A stretch of DNA of 64,000 nucleotides from contig NZ_CP012669.1 in the NCBI RefSeq assembly GCF_001281485.1, forward strand, positions 1,674,001 to 1,738,000. The letters are read 5' to 3'. Shown here piece after piece: positions 25,826 through 35,373 of the stretch. Each line of letters starts with the position of its first letter. The first letter of the stretch is position 1. This DNA comes from Altererythrobacter epoxidivorans. GTDB lineage: Bacteria; Pseudomonadota; Alphaproteobacteria; Sphingomonadales; Sphingomonadaceae. Below the pieces are notes generated by a model that saw only the letters and a list, made by a program, of their open reading frames with translations, was not told the origin of the DNA and made no database searches. A program made the position numbers and the translations under genes.

Positions 25826-27244
25826 ATGGGGACGAGCGACCAACGCCTGTTGATGTTGATCGACGACGAACCGGCACAGAGCCGGTTGATCTCGGCGCTT
25901 GCCTCGCGAGAGGGATGGCGCACGATCGTCGCCGCCGACTCAGAAACCGCCATCGCCATGCTCGGCACACGAGAGGGCATGCAGCTGTCTGCGATCATCC
26001 TCGACCAGTGGGTGCCGGGTGACGACGCCTGCGCGCTGATCGAAGAACTGAAGAGCCGCCGCCCCGCGCTGCCCATCCTCATGCTGACGACGAGCGCCTC
26101 TCCGCTGCTGGCGGTTGAGGCCATGCGCGCCGGCGCCTCCGACTACCTGATAAAACCGGTCGCTCCTGATCGCCTGATGGAAGCGTTGCGTGCTGCGACA
26201 GAGCGGTCTTCCTCGCAGGACGAGCTCCAGCCGCTGACGGAAAAAATGCACGCATCGCTCGATTTCGACGCGATGATCGGCACCGCGCCCAAGTTCCGCA
26301 CGGCACTTGCCCAGGCGGCAAAGACAGCTCGAGGGCACGGCCATGTGTTGATCGAGGGCGAAAACGGCACGGGCAAGGAAATGCTGATGCGCGCCATGCA
26401 TGCGGCAAGTCCGCGTGCGAAGGCTCCGTTTCGCATCATCAACATCGGCGGCGTTCCGGCCAACTCGGTCGAATCGGTGCTTTTCGGCCATGAACCCAAC
26501 GCCTTTGCCGGCGCTTTCGATCGCCAGATCGGGGCATTCCAGCATTGCGACGGCGGCACGCTGGTTCTCGATGAGATCGATCGCCTGTCTGAAAGCCTGC
26601 AGGACCAGCTGTTCGAGGTTGTCGAGAAGGGCATCGTTCGTCCGCTGGGCGCAAGCCACGGTTTCCGCGTCGATGTGCGGCTGCTGACGGCAAGCAATTT
26701 CCCGATGGAGCAGCTCGTCGAGAGCGGGCATTTCCGCGCCGACCTGCATGCAGCGCTTGCCGCCACGACGATCAAGCTTCCTCCCTTGCGCGAACGAGCG
26801 AGCGATATTTCCGCTCTGACCCGTCATTTCCTCGCCCGCATCGGCGAACAGCCCGGCCTCGTGCACCTGTCGATTACCGACAGCGCGCTCGCCTTGCTGG
26901 GTGCCTATGATTGGCCCGGAAACGTCCGCCAGCTGCAATCCGTGCTGTTCCGCGCCGCCGTCTATTGCGAAGGCGAAACGCTGACGGCTGACAGCTTCCC
27001 GCAATTGTCCGAACTGCTCGGCGGTCCGCAGGAAATCGTCAGTCCGATCCATGAAGGCGTAGGCGTGATGCTCTACACCGAGGACGGCAACCTCCGCGCG
27101 CTCGAGGAAATCGAAGCTGACGTCATCCGCCTCGCCATCGGCCATTATCGCGGACGCATGACCGAAGTCGCCCGGCGCCTCGGCATCGGACGCTCCACGC
27201 TTTACCGCAAGCTCTCAGACCTCGGCATAGACAGCGCAGCTTAA
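25826..27244 (+). CDS. NtrC-like response regulator with degenerate sigma-54 contact loop
   Basis: 472 residues from ATG 25826, with GAGGGA 5 bases upstream. Receiver domain: Asp13-Asp14, phospho-acceptor Asp60 in IILDQWVP, Lys110. AAA+ domain: Walker A GENGTGKE at 178-185, Walker B GGTLVLDE at 243-250. A Fis-type helix-turn-helix ends the protein (TEVARRLGIGRSTLYRKLSD). The GAFTGA loop that contacts sigma-54 reads NAFAGA (225-230): Gly to Asn and Thr to Ala. The Thr is needed for sigma-54 binding in characterised activators, so this protein may act without sigma-54. No partner histidine kinase is adjacent; an SDR gene follows. Confidence 0.92.
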   Translation: MGTSDQRLLMLIDDEPAQSRLISALASREGWRTIVAADSETAIAMLGTREGMQLSAIILDQWVPGDDACALIEELKSRRPALPILMLTTSASPLLAVEAMRAGASDYLIKPVAPDRLMEALRAATERSSSQDELQPLTEKMHASLDFDAMIGTAPKFRTALAQAAKTARGHGHVLIEGENGTGKEMLMRAMHAASPRAKAPFRIINIGGVPANSVESVLFGHEPNAFAGAFDRQIGAFQHCDGGTLVLDEIDRLSESLQDQLFEVVEKGIVRPLGASHGFRVDVRLLTASNFPMEQLVESGHFRADLHAALAATTIKLPPLRERASDISALTRHFLARIGEQPGLVHLSITDSALALLGAYDWPGNVRQLQSVLFRAAVYCEGETLTADSFPQLSELLGGPQEIVSPIHEGVGVMLYTEDGNLRALEEIEADVIRLAIGHYRGRMTEVARRLGIGRSTLYRKLSDLGIDSAA

Positions 27245-27263
27245 GGCGGTTAGCCCGCTGCGC

Positions 27264-28022
27264 ATGTCTGAACTCAAGGATTTTGCCGGGCGCACTGCGC
27301 TCGTTACGGGCGCTGCTTCGGGTATCGGGGCAGCATGTGCGAAAGCTCTCGCCGAACGCGGAGCCGATACGCTCTGGCTCGTCGACACCGATGAAGCCGG
27401 GCTCGATGCGCTCGACCTCCCTTGCACCGTCCACCGCATAACCGGCAGCGTCGCCGATCCGGCCTTGTGGCAGCGGCTCGAGGGCGAATGGGAAGCGCTC
27501 GACCATGCTGTCGTCAACGCGGGCATCGGGTCTGGCGGGCAGATCGCCGAACTCGATTTCGCGGACTGGCGCAAGGTCATGGACGTGAATCTCGACGGGG
27601 CGTTCCTGACCCTCGCCGCCGCCATGCGCGCCATGGCGCAAAAGGGTGGGAGCGCAGTCGTCACGTCCTCGACAACCGGGATCAAGCCGATCGCCGGCAT
27701 CGGTCCCTATGGCGTGGCGAAAGCGGCGGTTGCGCACATGGCGCGGATCGCGGCGCTGGAAGGCGCACCGAAGAACATTCGCGTGAACGCCATTGCCCCG
27801 GGCGGCGTCGATACCGCGATCTGGAACAGCTCCGAAGACTTCAAGCGATCGGTCGAGGCACAGGGCCGCGAAGCGACATTGAAGGCGATGGCGGGGACGA
27901 CCCCTTCGGGCCGGTTCGCCACTGCCGAGGAAATGGCGGACACCATCCTGTTCCTGCTGTCGGACAAGGCCGCGAACATGACCGGCCACGTGCTGGTCAG
28001 CGACGGCGGCTTTATTCTCTAG
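27264..28022 (+). CDS. SDR family oxidoreductase
   Basis: 252 residues, classical short-chain dehydrogenase. TGAASGIG cofactor loop (15-22), NAG at 85-87, catalytic Ser136, Tyr149 and Lys153 (YGVAK), and the C-terminal GHVLVSDGGF. Acidic Asp41 after the second strand favours NAD(H). Substrate unknown. It starts 19 bases after the regulator gene and converges on folP 5 bases past its own stop. Confidence 0.9.
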   Translation: MSELKDFAGRTALVTGAASGIGAACAKALAERGADTLWLVDTDEAGLDALDLPCTVHRITGSVADPALWQRLEGEWEALDHAVVNAGIGSGGQIAELDFADWRKVMDVNLDGAFLTLAAAMRAMAQKGGSAVVTSSTTGIKPIAGIGPYGVAKAAVAHMARIAALEGAPKNIRVNAIAPGGVDTAIWNSSEDFKRSVEAQGREATLKAMAGTTPSGRFATAEEMADTILFLLSDKAANMTGHVLVSDGGFIL

Positions 28023-28027
28023 CGAGC

Positions 28028-29143
28028 TTAGCCCTCGGGCAATTCGCTGAAATCGGTGAGCGCCGCGTCGCGCATCCCGCGCCAGACATTGCGCGCCTGC
28101 ACCGTTTCGAAAACGTCGTGAACACGCAGCAATTGCACCCCGGCATTCATTCCCGCGATCGCAACCGCCAGGCTGCCGCCCAGCCGATCGCCAACCTCAG
28201 CCTCGTTCGAGAGCGCACCGATCATCCGCTTGCGGCTTCCGCCGAGCAGGATCGGCTGGCCGAGCGCATGGAACAACGGCAGCGCATTCAGCAGCGCAAG
28301 GTTCTCCGCCAGCGATTTCCCGAAGCCGATGCCCGGATCGAGCACGATCTTCGAGCGCGATATGCCATTCGACACGGCCTCGTCGCGTCGTGCGGCGAGC
28401 CAGTCGAACACGTCGAACACGACATTGTCGTAATCTGCATCGGCATGGAGGTCGTCGCCCTTGCCGGGCGCATGCATCAGGATGACTGGGCAGCCTGCAC
28501 GCGCTGCAATCTCGACCGAACGCGGATCGTGGCGCAGCGCGGACACGTCGTTGGCGATATGCGCGCCAGCTTCCAGCGCGGCTTCGAGCACGCCGGCGCG
28601 CCGCGTATCGACGCTGATTGCCGCGCCCATGGCAGAGCAGTATTCGACCGCCGGCAGGACGCGATCCTTCTCGTCGCCTTCCCAGGTTGCAGGAGCACCC
28701 GGGCGGGTGCTTTCGCCGCCGATATCGATGATCGCCGCGCCCGCTTCGAGCATGGCGGAGGCATGAGCCCGCCCTGCTTCCGGATTGTCGAGAAACGCGC
28801 CGCCGTCGCTGAAACTGTCGGGCGTCACATTGAGGATGCCCATGACCTGCGGCTGGTCGAGCCGCACGGTACGCTGGCCGCATTCGAGCGGCGGGTGGAC
28901 GAGGCCGAGGTTCGACCACTGGTCTTCCGCTTCGGCGGCCACGCAGTCGGGCAATCGGCCGAGAACCTCGGCAACGCTTTCGACATCGCAAAGCCAGCGT
29001 TCGGCGACTTCGCCATCGCGGCGCAGGATCACGGCAAAGCGGCTGGCATAGACCATTCCGCCGGCGAGCCGGACCGCCCGCCCTTCTTCCACCTGGGGGG
29101 CCGATGCGAGCCCGATCGGGCGGATGTAGATGCGGTCAGTCAC
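28028..29143 (-). CDS. folP: Dihydropteroate synthase
   Basis: 371 residues from GTG 29143. It joins p-aminobenzoate to dihydropterin pyrophosphate in folate synthesis and is the sulfonamide target. Signature MGILNVTPDSFSDGG at residues 101-115, then IDIGGESTRPGA, and the C-terminal GGSRKRMIG and RVHDVFETVQA. Bacterial enzymes are usually 270-290 residues; the first 95 or so residues here are an extra N-terminal part of unknown role. A separate pterin aldolase or HPPK gene is not in the window. Confidence 0.94.
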   Translation of the reverse strand: MTDRIYIRPIGLASAPQVEEGRAVRLAGGMVYASRFAVILRRDGEVAERWLCDVESVAEVLGRLPDCVAAEAEDQWSNLGLVHPPLECGQRTVRLDQPQVMGILNVTPDSFSDGGAFLDNPEAGRAHASAMLEAGAAIIDIGGESTRPGAPATWEGDEKDRVLPAVEYCSAMGAAISVDTRRAGVLEAALEAGAHIANDVSALRHDPRSVEIAARAGCPVILMHAPGKGDDLHADADYDNVVFDVFDWLAARRDEAVSNGISRSKIVLDPGIGFGKSLAENLALLNALPLFHALGQPILLGGSRKRMIGALSNEAEVGDRLGGSLAVAIAGMNAGVQLLRVHDVFETVQARNVWRGMRDAALTDFSELPEG

Positions 29144-29290
29144 TCGGGCATTTCCAGATGCAGGTTACCTCGGCAAATCCTACGCGATGGAACACATGGA
29201 ACACAGTCCCGGCACTGGAATCGCGGGGGAGAAAACGGGGGCCGGTCATGTCGCCGTCCTAGCCCGCGAGGCAGGCGTAGGACAGGACGA

Positions 29291-30451
<1,161 letters not shown>

Positions 30452-30480
30452 TCACCCCTCATCAGTCGCATCCAAGCGAG

Positions 30481-30489
30481 TTATCCACA
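30481..30489 (+). promoter_or_regulatory. Perfect DnaA box upstream of ccrM
   Basis: TTATCCACA matches the DnaA consensus exactly. It lies 30 bases upstream of the ccrM start codon, in the likely leader or promoter. Functional binding is inferred. Confidence 0.5.
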
Positions 30490-30493
30490 GGGT

Positions 30494-30509
30494 GAGTCCA
30501 TCGGGACTC
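30494..30509. promoter_or_regulatory. Inverted pair of GANTC sites
   Basis: GAGTCC-ATCG-GGACTC: two CcrM sites as perfect 6-bp inverted arms, centres 11 bases apart (one helical turn), 43-58 bases upstream of ccrM. On the minus strand they lie just after TTGACG, a possible -35. Methylation-sensitive control by CcrM/GcrA is inferred. Confidence 0.5.
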
Positions 30510-30541
30510 TGCGTCAAGTGCAAAGCGATAGGCGGTTATGG

Positions 30542-30556
30542 TTAACAGCGCGTTAG
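30542..30556. promoter_or_regulatory. Near-consensus CtrA box
   Basis: TTAA-N7-TTAG against consensus TTAA-N7-TTAA; read on the minus strand it is CTAA-N7-TTAAC. One mismatch in eight. It lies 91-105 bases upstream of ccrM, a gene controlled by CtrA in Caulobacter. Confidence 0.45.
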
Positions 30557-30612
30557 CTATGAGAGAACAAAAAGAGTCCCGCACAAGATGTTGAGACTGC
30601 ATCGATTCTCGT

Positions 30613-30651
30613 GACTCGACATGATGGGGTGTGACACGAAAGACTCGACAT
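30613..30651 (+). repeat. Two GACTCGACAT direct repeats, each with a GANTC site
   Basis: The 10-bp unit occurs at 30613-30622 and 30642-30651, 29 bases apart and 63-101 bases before the sulfotransferase start. Further GANTC sites are at 30574-30578 and 30604-30608. Confidence 0.6.
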
Positions 30652-30713
30652 TGGCGGCAATGTGAAGAACTGTCTGTCGTCACGAGCCCCGGGTCGCCAA
30701 CCGGGAGAGAAAC

Positions 30714-31412
30714 ATGACGCTGGAAGTAATCGGGGCAGGCCCCGGCCGTACGGCAACCTTCACCATGAAATTTGCGCTGGAGCATCTGGGCTTCGGTCCA
30801 TGCCACCACATGGCAGAGGTTTTGGCCGATGCCCGCAGGCAGGTGCCGCTGTGGCTGGGCGTTATCAACGGCAAGCCCGATTGGGACGAAGTCTTCGACG
30901 GGTTCCGCTCTTGCGTCGACTACCCTTCCGCTTCCTACTGGCGCGAACTTGCCGACTATTACCCCCAGGCAAAGGTCATCCTGACCGTGCGCGATGCCGA
31001 CGGCTGGTTCGAATCCGTCAGCGAGACGATCTTTTCAGACCAGATGCAGGCCGGCCTTGTCGGCAGCCCGACCGGCGACATGATGAAGGGGGCGATCTTC
31101 GATCACTTCGACGGCGGCGATATTCGCGACCGCGGCTTCATGACCGACTGGTACAACCGCCGGAACCAGACCGTGATCGACACGATCGCGCCCGAACGCC
31201 TGCTGGTGTTCCACCCCAAGGAAGGGTGGGAGCCACTGTGCAAGTTCTTGGGCGTACCCGTCCCGCCTGAGAAATTTCCGCGTGTGAACAGCCGCGACGA
31301 GATCCAGGAGGCCAGCCGCGAAGAGGGGATCCAACCGGGCCCCGACGAAGCCGAAGCCTTCGGCAAACGTTATATCGCGGAGCTTAAGGAGAAAGCTTTC
31401 GCTTCCGGCTAG
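30714..31412 (+). CDS. Sulfotransferase family protein
   Basis: 232 residues. The PAPS-binding P-loop-like start is VIGAGPGRTATFTMK (residues 5-19), and the second half-site is KVILTVRDADGWFES. This is the P-loop sulfotransferase family common in marine alphaproteobacteria; the acceptor is unknown and some members may not transfer sulfate. Ribosome site GAGAG precedes ATG 30714. It shares the GANTC-rich region with ccrM. The stop overlaps the stop of the convergent antiporter gene (CTAG). Confidence 0.85.
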   Translation: MTLEVIGAGPGRTATFTMKFALEHLGFGPCHHMAEVLADARRQVPLWLGVINGKPDWDEVFDGFRSCVDYPSASYWRELADYYPQAKVILTVRDADGWFESVSETIFSDQMQAGLVGSPTGDMMKGAIFDHFDGGDIRDRGFMTDWYNRRNQTVIDTIAPERLLVFHPKEGWEPLCKFLGVPVPPEKFPRVNSRDEIQEASREEGIQPGPDEAEAFGKRYIAELKEKAFASG

Positions 31413-32347
31413 ACACCGAAGGCCAGCGCCGTGTTGACGGCGAACACCATCACCAGCCCTGCGCCGAGCACGCGGCCGATCTGCTTCGCCTTGGCAAGGA
31501 TGACGAGAAGGGCCGCAGTCGATGCGGCCAGCAGGACCAGCTCGTAAAGCAGCAGGCTCGTCGGCACCGGCATGGGCGCGACGCTCATCGTGACGCCGCC
31601 GATCAGCAGGATGTTGTAGATGTTCGAACCGAGCACGTTGCCAAGAGCAAGGCCGGGCTTGCCGCGCATGGCCGCGGCGACAGAGGCAGCAAGTTCGGGC
31701 AGCGAAGTGCCGACCGCCACGACGGTGAGGCCGATCACCGTCTCGCTGACGCCGAACAGGCGCGCCATGTCGATCGCGCCGGTGACGAGCAGATTGCCTC
31801 CGAAAACGAGGATGCCGACACCGATCACAAACAGTGCGATGGCAGCGGGCAGACCATAGGACGCTTCGCCCTCGCCTTCCGCGTCGTCTTCTTCCTGCTC
31901 GTAATGCGGCGGGTGGTTGTAACGCCAGTAAACATAGGCAGCGATGCCTGCGAGCAGCACCAGGCCGACATATATCGAGGCAAGCTGCGCTGCGGTGATC
32001 GCCCACAGGACGCAGGTCGCCACCAGGGCGACGACTGCGTCGCGCTTGCCCGTCCCGCTCAGTGCAATCGGCATGACGAGCGCGGCGACGCCCAGGATAA
32101 GCAGCGTATTGGCAAGGTTCGACCCGACAACATTGCCCCATGCCAGTTCGGGCGAACCGAGCAAGGCAGCCTCGACGCTCGCCACCATTTCAGGCATCGA
32201 AGTTGCCGCGCCGACTATGACGAGTCCGGTGAACAGGCTCGACACGCCCAGCCGCTGGGCAATCGATACCGCGCCGCGGACCAGCAGTTCGCCGCCGATG
32301 AAAAGGGCCACGAGGCCGATGGCGCTATAGATAATCGCTTCGATCAT
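31409..32347 (-). CDS. Calcium/sodium antiporter (CaCA family, YrbG-like)
   Basis: 312 residues, about ten membrane segments in two inverted halves. The alpha repeats are clear: GLVIVGAATSMPEMVASVEA in the first half and TVVAVGTSLPELAASVAAA in the second, carrying the ion-binding acidic residues. An acidic cytoplasmic loop (EQEEDDAEGEGE) lies between the halves. It exchanges cations across the inner membrane; Ca/Na is the family default. Confidence 0.92.
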   Translation of the reverse strand: MIEAIIYSAIGLVALFIGGELLVRGAVSIAQRLGVSSLFTGLVIVGAATSMPEMVASVEAALLGSPELAWGNVVGSNLANTLLILGVAALVMPIALSGTGKRDAVVALVATCVLWAITAAQLASIYVGLVLLAGIAAYVYWRYNHPPHYEQEEDDAEGEGEASYGLPAAIALFVIGVGILVFGGNLLVTGAIDMARLFGVSETVIGLTVVAVGTSLPELAASVAAAMRGKPGLALGNVLGSNIYNILLIGGVTMSVAPMPVPTSLLLYELVLLAASTAALLVILAKAKQIGRVLGAGLVMVFAVNTALAFGV

Positions 32348-32374
32348 GGGCTGCGATGTAGTGTGTTGCGCGGA

Positions 32375-32998
32375 TTAGAGAAGCGTCAATTGCGCCACTG
32401 GCGCGAAACTCTGCCGATGTAGCGGCGTCGGGCCGTGGCGGCGAAGCGCATCCATGTGTTCCGCGGTGCCGTAACCCTTGTTCCGGTCCCAGCCGTATTG
32501 GGGGTGCTCGGCCGCCGCTGCCAGCATCAGCCGGTCGCGCCATTCCTTCGCAACGATCGAGGCGGCCGAAATGCTCGGCTCGATCCCGTCTCCGCCGACG
32601 ATGGCCCGGGCCGGCCAGCGCCAGTCCCTGCATCGTCCGTTGGGGGTAAGGTTGCCGTCGATCAGCACCTCGTCCGGCGAAGCGCCCAGCAACTCCGTCA
32701 GCCGTCCGACCGCATCGCTCATCGCTTGCATAGTTGCGGCGAGGATATTGAGCCGGTCGATATCCGCCGGTTCGATGATCCCGACCGCCCAGGCACAGCT
32801 GGACCTGACGCTTTCGTCGAGCTGTGCGCGCCGCTTGGCCGACAGCTTCTTGGAATCGTCCAGCCCTTCGGGGTAGGCTTCGCAAAGCACCACCGCTGCA
32901 GCGACGACCGGACCTGCGAGGGGGCCACGACCGGCCTCGTCGACGCCGATCACAAGTCGCGCGGCACCAAGCCCGCGTTCAGGAGTTCCACACAGCAT
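32375..32998 (-). CDS. rnhB: Ribonuclease HII
   Basis: 207 residues. It nicks RNA in RNA-DNA hybrids and starts removal of misincorporated ribonucleotides. Active-site acids Asp20-Glu21 in GVDEAGRGPLAGP and Asp114 in VLIDGNLTP, then SIVAKEWRD. The ATG at 32998 overlaps, on the opposite strand, the ATG of the next gene at 32997 (shared CATG). An in-frame GTG at 32953 would start right before VIGVDEAG and avoid the overlap; the ATG is kept with moderate certainty. Confidence 0.94.
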   Translation of the reverse strand: MLCGTPERGLGAARLVIGVDEAGRGPLAGPVVAAAVVLCEAYPEGLDDSKKLSAKRRAQLDESVRSSCAWAVGIIEPADIDRLNILAATMQAMSDAVGRLTELLGASPDEVLIDGNLTPNGRCRDWRWPARAIVGGDGIEPSISAASIVAKEWRDRLMLAAAAEHPQYGWDRNKGYGTAEHMDALRRHGPTPLHRQSFAPVAQLTLL

Positions 32999-34169
32999 GA
33001 AGCAACTATCTCTCGCAGGACTATCCCTATTCCCCGCACTGGCCCTGACCGCAAGCTGTCAGGCAGCGCCAGGTGTGGACAGCGCCTCGTCTTCTGACAC
33101 CGCCTTCGAGGTCGAACAGATCGCAACTTTCGACGAGCCCTGGGCGGGCACGTTCGTCCCCGGCCTCAACGTTGTGGTGGTGACGGAAAAGGCCGGCAAG
33201 CTCGTCGGCCATGACATGGACAATGGCAGGACGATCTCCTTCACCGGCTTGCCCGAGGTCGACTACGGCGGCCAGGGTGGCTTGGGCGACATCGCCTTCC
33301 TGCAGAGCGAGGCGGCCATGCCGCTTTCCGGGCGAACGATCTTCCTGAGCTTTGCCGAAGCGGGCCAGGGAGACACCCGCGGCGCCGCAGTCGGCAAGGG
33401 CACCCTGTCATGCAAGGACCGCCAGACATGCGAAGTGCGCGACTGGAAGGTCATCTGGCGCCAGTCGCCCAAGGTATCGGGCCGCGGACATTACTCGCAC
33501 CGGCTGCTGTTCTCTCCGGACGAGCAATATCTTTATGTCGCGAGCGGTGAGCGGCAGAAGATGCAGCCCGCTCAGGACCTCGGCAATAATCTCGGCTCGA
33601 TCGTCCGCCTGACGCTGGATGGCGTGGCGGCGACGGGCAATCCTTTCGGCTGGACCGATGAATCGGCCACTCCGGTCGAGGAGACACGGCAGGTCTGGTC
33701 CTATGGCCATCGCAACATCCTCGGCCTCGACTGGGATGCGCAAGGGCGCTTGTGGGATCTCGAGCATGGCCCGCGCGGAGGGGATGAGCTCAACCTCGTC
33801 CTGCCCGGCAAGAACTATGGCTGGCCGGTCGTTTCCAACGGCGTGCATTACAATGGCGACGCTATTCCCGACCATGACACGCGCCCCGATCTCGAGGCTC
33901 CGAAGCTGAGCTGGACGCCCGTGATCGCGCCCGGCGACATGCATTTCTATCGCGGCGACCTGTTCCCCGAATGGAAGGGCGATGCTCTGATCGCAGGTCT
34001 CGCAACCGAGGCGCTGATCCGTGTCGAGATCGACGGCGACACCGCGACCGAAGCGGCCCGCTATGGCTTCGACAATCGCCTTCGTTCGGTGTTCGAGGGA
34101 CCCGACGGCGCGGTCTATCTGCTGGAAGATGCCGACAAGGGACGCCTGCTGAAGCTCACTCCGCGCTAG
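32997..34169 (+). CDS. PQQ-dependent sugar dehydrogenase-like lipoprotein
   Basis: 390 residues. The signal ends in a lipobox LALTASC (Cys21), so it is probably an envelope lipoprotein. The six-bladed GSDH propeller is visible: YGGQGGLGDIAFLQ, SHRLLFSPDEQYLYVASGER, SYGHRNILGLDWD, LEHGPRGGDELNLVLPGKNY, APGDMHFYRGDLFPEWKGD. It resembles the soluble aldose sugar dehydrogenases that oxidise sugars with PQQ. AGGAG is 11 bases upstream of the start. PQQ synthesis genes are not in the window. Confidence 0.9.
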   Translation: MKQLSLAGLSLFPALALTASCQAAPGVDSASSSDTAFEVEQIATFDEPWAGTFVPGLNVVVVTEKAGKLVGHDMDNGRTISFTGLPEVDYGGQGGLGDIAFLQSEAAMPLSGRTIFLSFAEAGQGDTRGAAVGKGTLSCKDRQTCEVRDWKVIWRQSPKVSGRGHYSHRLLFSPDEQYLYVASGERQKMQPAQDLGNNLGSIVRLTLDGVAATGNPFGWTDESATPVEETRQVWSYGHRNILGLDWDAQGRLWDLEHGPRGGDELNLVLPGKNYGWPVVSNGVHYNGDAIPDHDTRPDLEAPKLSWTPVIAPGDMHFYRGDLFPEWKGDALIAGLATEALIRVEIDGDTATEAARYGFDNRLRSVFEGPDGAVYLLEDADKGRLLKLTPR

Positions 34170-34235
34170 GGCTTTGCCCTGCCCAAGCGTATTTTGATCG
34201 ACAGCGGGTGCGCTGCACCGTAATCGCGCGCGCCG

Positions 34236-34775
34236 ATGCCGAGTCTGATCCCCCTTGCCAATGTGCCGCCCGAAATGATCGAGCAATTGCTCGACCGTGC
34301 GTTCGGGCCGGGCCGCCATGCGCGCACCGCCTATCGCATTCGCGAGGGGACCGACTGGCTCCCGGGATTGAGCTTTGCCGCGCTCGACGATGACGAAATG
34401 CTGGTCGGAACGATCCAGATCTGGCCGGTCGCGTTGACCGATCCGCAGGGTCGCCAGCACCCGCTATTGATGGTCGGCCCCGTCGCGGTAGTGCCCGAAC
34501 ACCAGGGCGAGGGATATGGCAAGGCGCTGATGATCGCCTCGCTCGACGCGATAGACGGCATGTCGAGCGAACAACCGGCCCTGCCGCAAGTGCTGATCGG
34601 CGATCCCGATTATTACGGCCGCTTCTTCGGCTTCCATGCCGATGCGACAGGCGGGTGGCATTGCCCCGGACCGAACGATCCGGCGCGCCTGCTGGTGCGG
34701 ACGAAGAACACAGCCGTGCTGCCGCAGGAAGGCATGCTGGGCCCCTGGATGCCCGCGATTGCCGAAAACCGGTAA
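34236..34775 (+). CDS. GNAT family N-acetyltransferase
   Basis: 179 residues. The acetyl-CoA binding motif A is visible as VGPVAVVPEHQGEGYGKALM. The set GDPDYYGRFFGF is typical of the YhbS-like subgroup. The acceptor is unknown. It precedes the DUF1285-NudL-cca operon by 49 bases. Confidence 0.88.
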   Translation: MPSLIPLANVPPEMIEQLLDRAFGPGRHARTAYRIREGTDWLPGLSFAALDDDEMLVGTIQIWPVALTDPQGRQHPLLMVGPVAVVPEHQGEGYGKALMIASLDAIDGMSSEQPALPQVLIGDPDYYGRFFGFHADATGGWHCPGPNDPARLLVRTKNTAVLPQEGMLGPWMPAIAENR

Positions 34776-34824
34776 ACGGACAGGGTTGGCGAATTAACCT
34801 CTCTCTGGCATCGCGGGATTCCGA

Positions 34825-35373
34825 ATGCCTTACGAACCGCCCCCATATCTCGCAGAATTGTCGCTGGGTGAAATTGCCGAGCAAGTCGCTGCGCGCAAAC
34901 TGCCCCCCGTTGAAGGATGGGCACCCCAGTCCAAGGGTGACAGCGAAATGCGGATCGCTGCCGATGGCACCTGGTACCATCAGGGATCGCCGATCACCCG
35001 CGATGCCATGGTCCGCGCCTTTGCCGGATTGCTGAAGCGCGACGAGGATGGACAGCATTGGCTGGTGACGCCGTTCGAGGCACTTACGATAGAAGTCGAG
35101 GATGCGGCCTTCATCGCGACCGATTGTGCACGGCGTGACGGAGGGCTGGCATTCCGTCTCAATACCGACGAGCTGCTGATTGCCGGTCCCGATCACGCCC
35201 TGCGCGCTGCAGGGGACGTGGATACGCCGGCGATCTACCTTCATGTCCGGCGCGGTTGCGAAGCGCGGCTCAATCGCAGCACTTACCAGCAGCTGGCCGA
35301 AATTGCCCTGGCCGAAGGAGACGACTGGACCGTCGAAAGCCAGGGCGAACGATATACGCTGACGCCCGAATGA
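34825..35373 (+). CDS. DUF1285 domain protein
   Basis: 182 residues, no signal peptide. The pattern DGTWYHQGSPITRDAMVRAF, FRLNTDELLIAGPDHALRA, and the C-terminal HVRRGCEARLNRSTYQQL matches DUF1285, a cytoplasmic proteobacterial family of unknown activity. Its stop overlaps the NUDIX gene start by 4 bases (ATGA), and this three-gene order with the CCA enzyme suggests a shared nucleotide-related role. Confidence 0.88.
   Translation: MPYEPPPYLAELSLGEIAEQVAARKLPPVEGWAPQSKGDSEMRIAADGTWYHQGSPITRDAMVRAFAGLLKRDEDGQHWLVTPFEALTIEVEDAAFIATDCARRDGGLAFRLNTDELLIAGPDHALRAAGDVDTPAIYLHVRRGCEARLNRSTYQQLAEIALAEGDDWTVESQGERYTLTPE

Noticed and set aside
30481..30489. Replication origin suggested by a DnaA box
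   Set aside because: Only one perfect box and no AT-rich unwinding region or origin-type gene order; a regulatory site is more likely.
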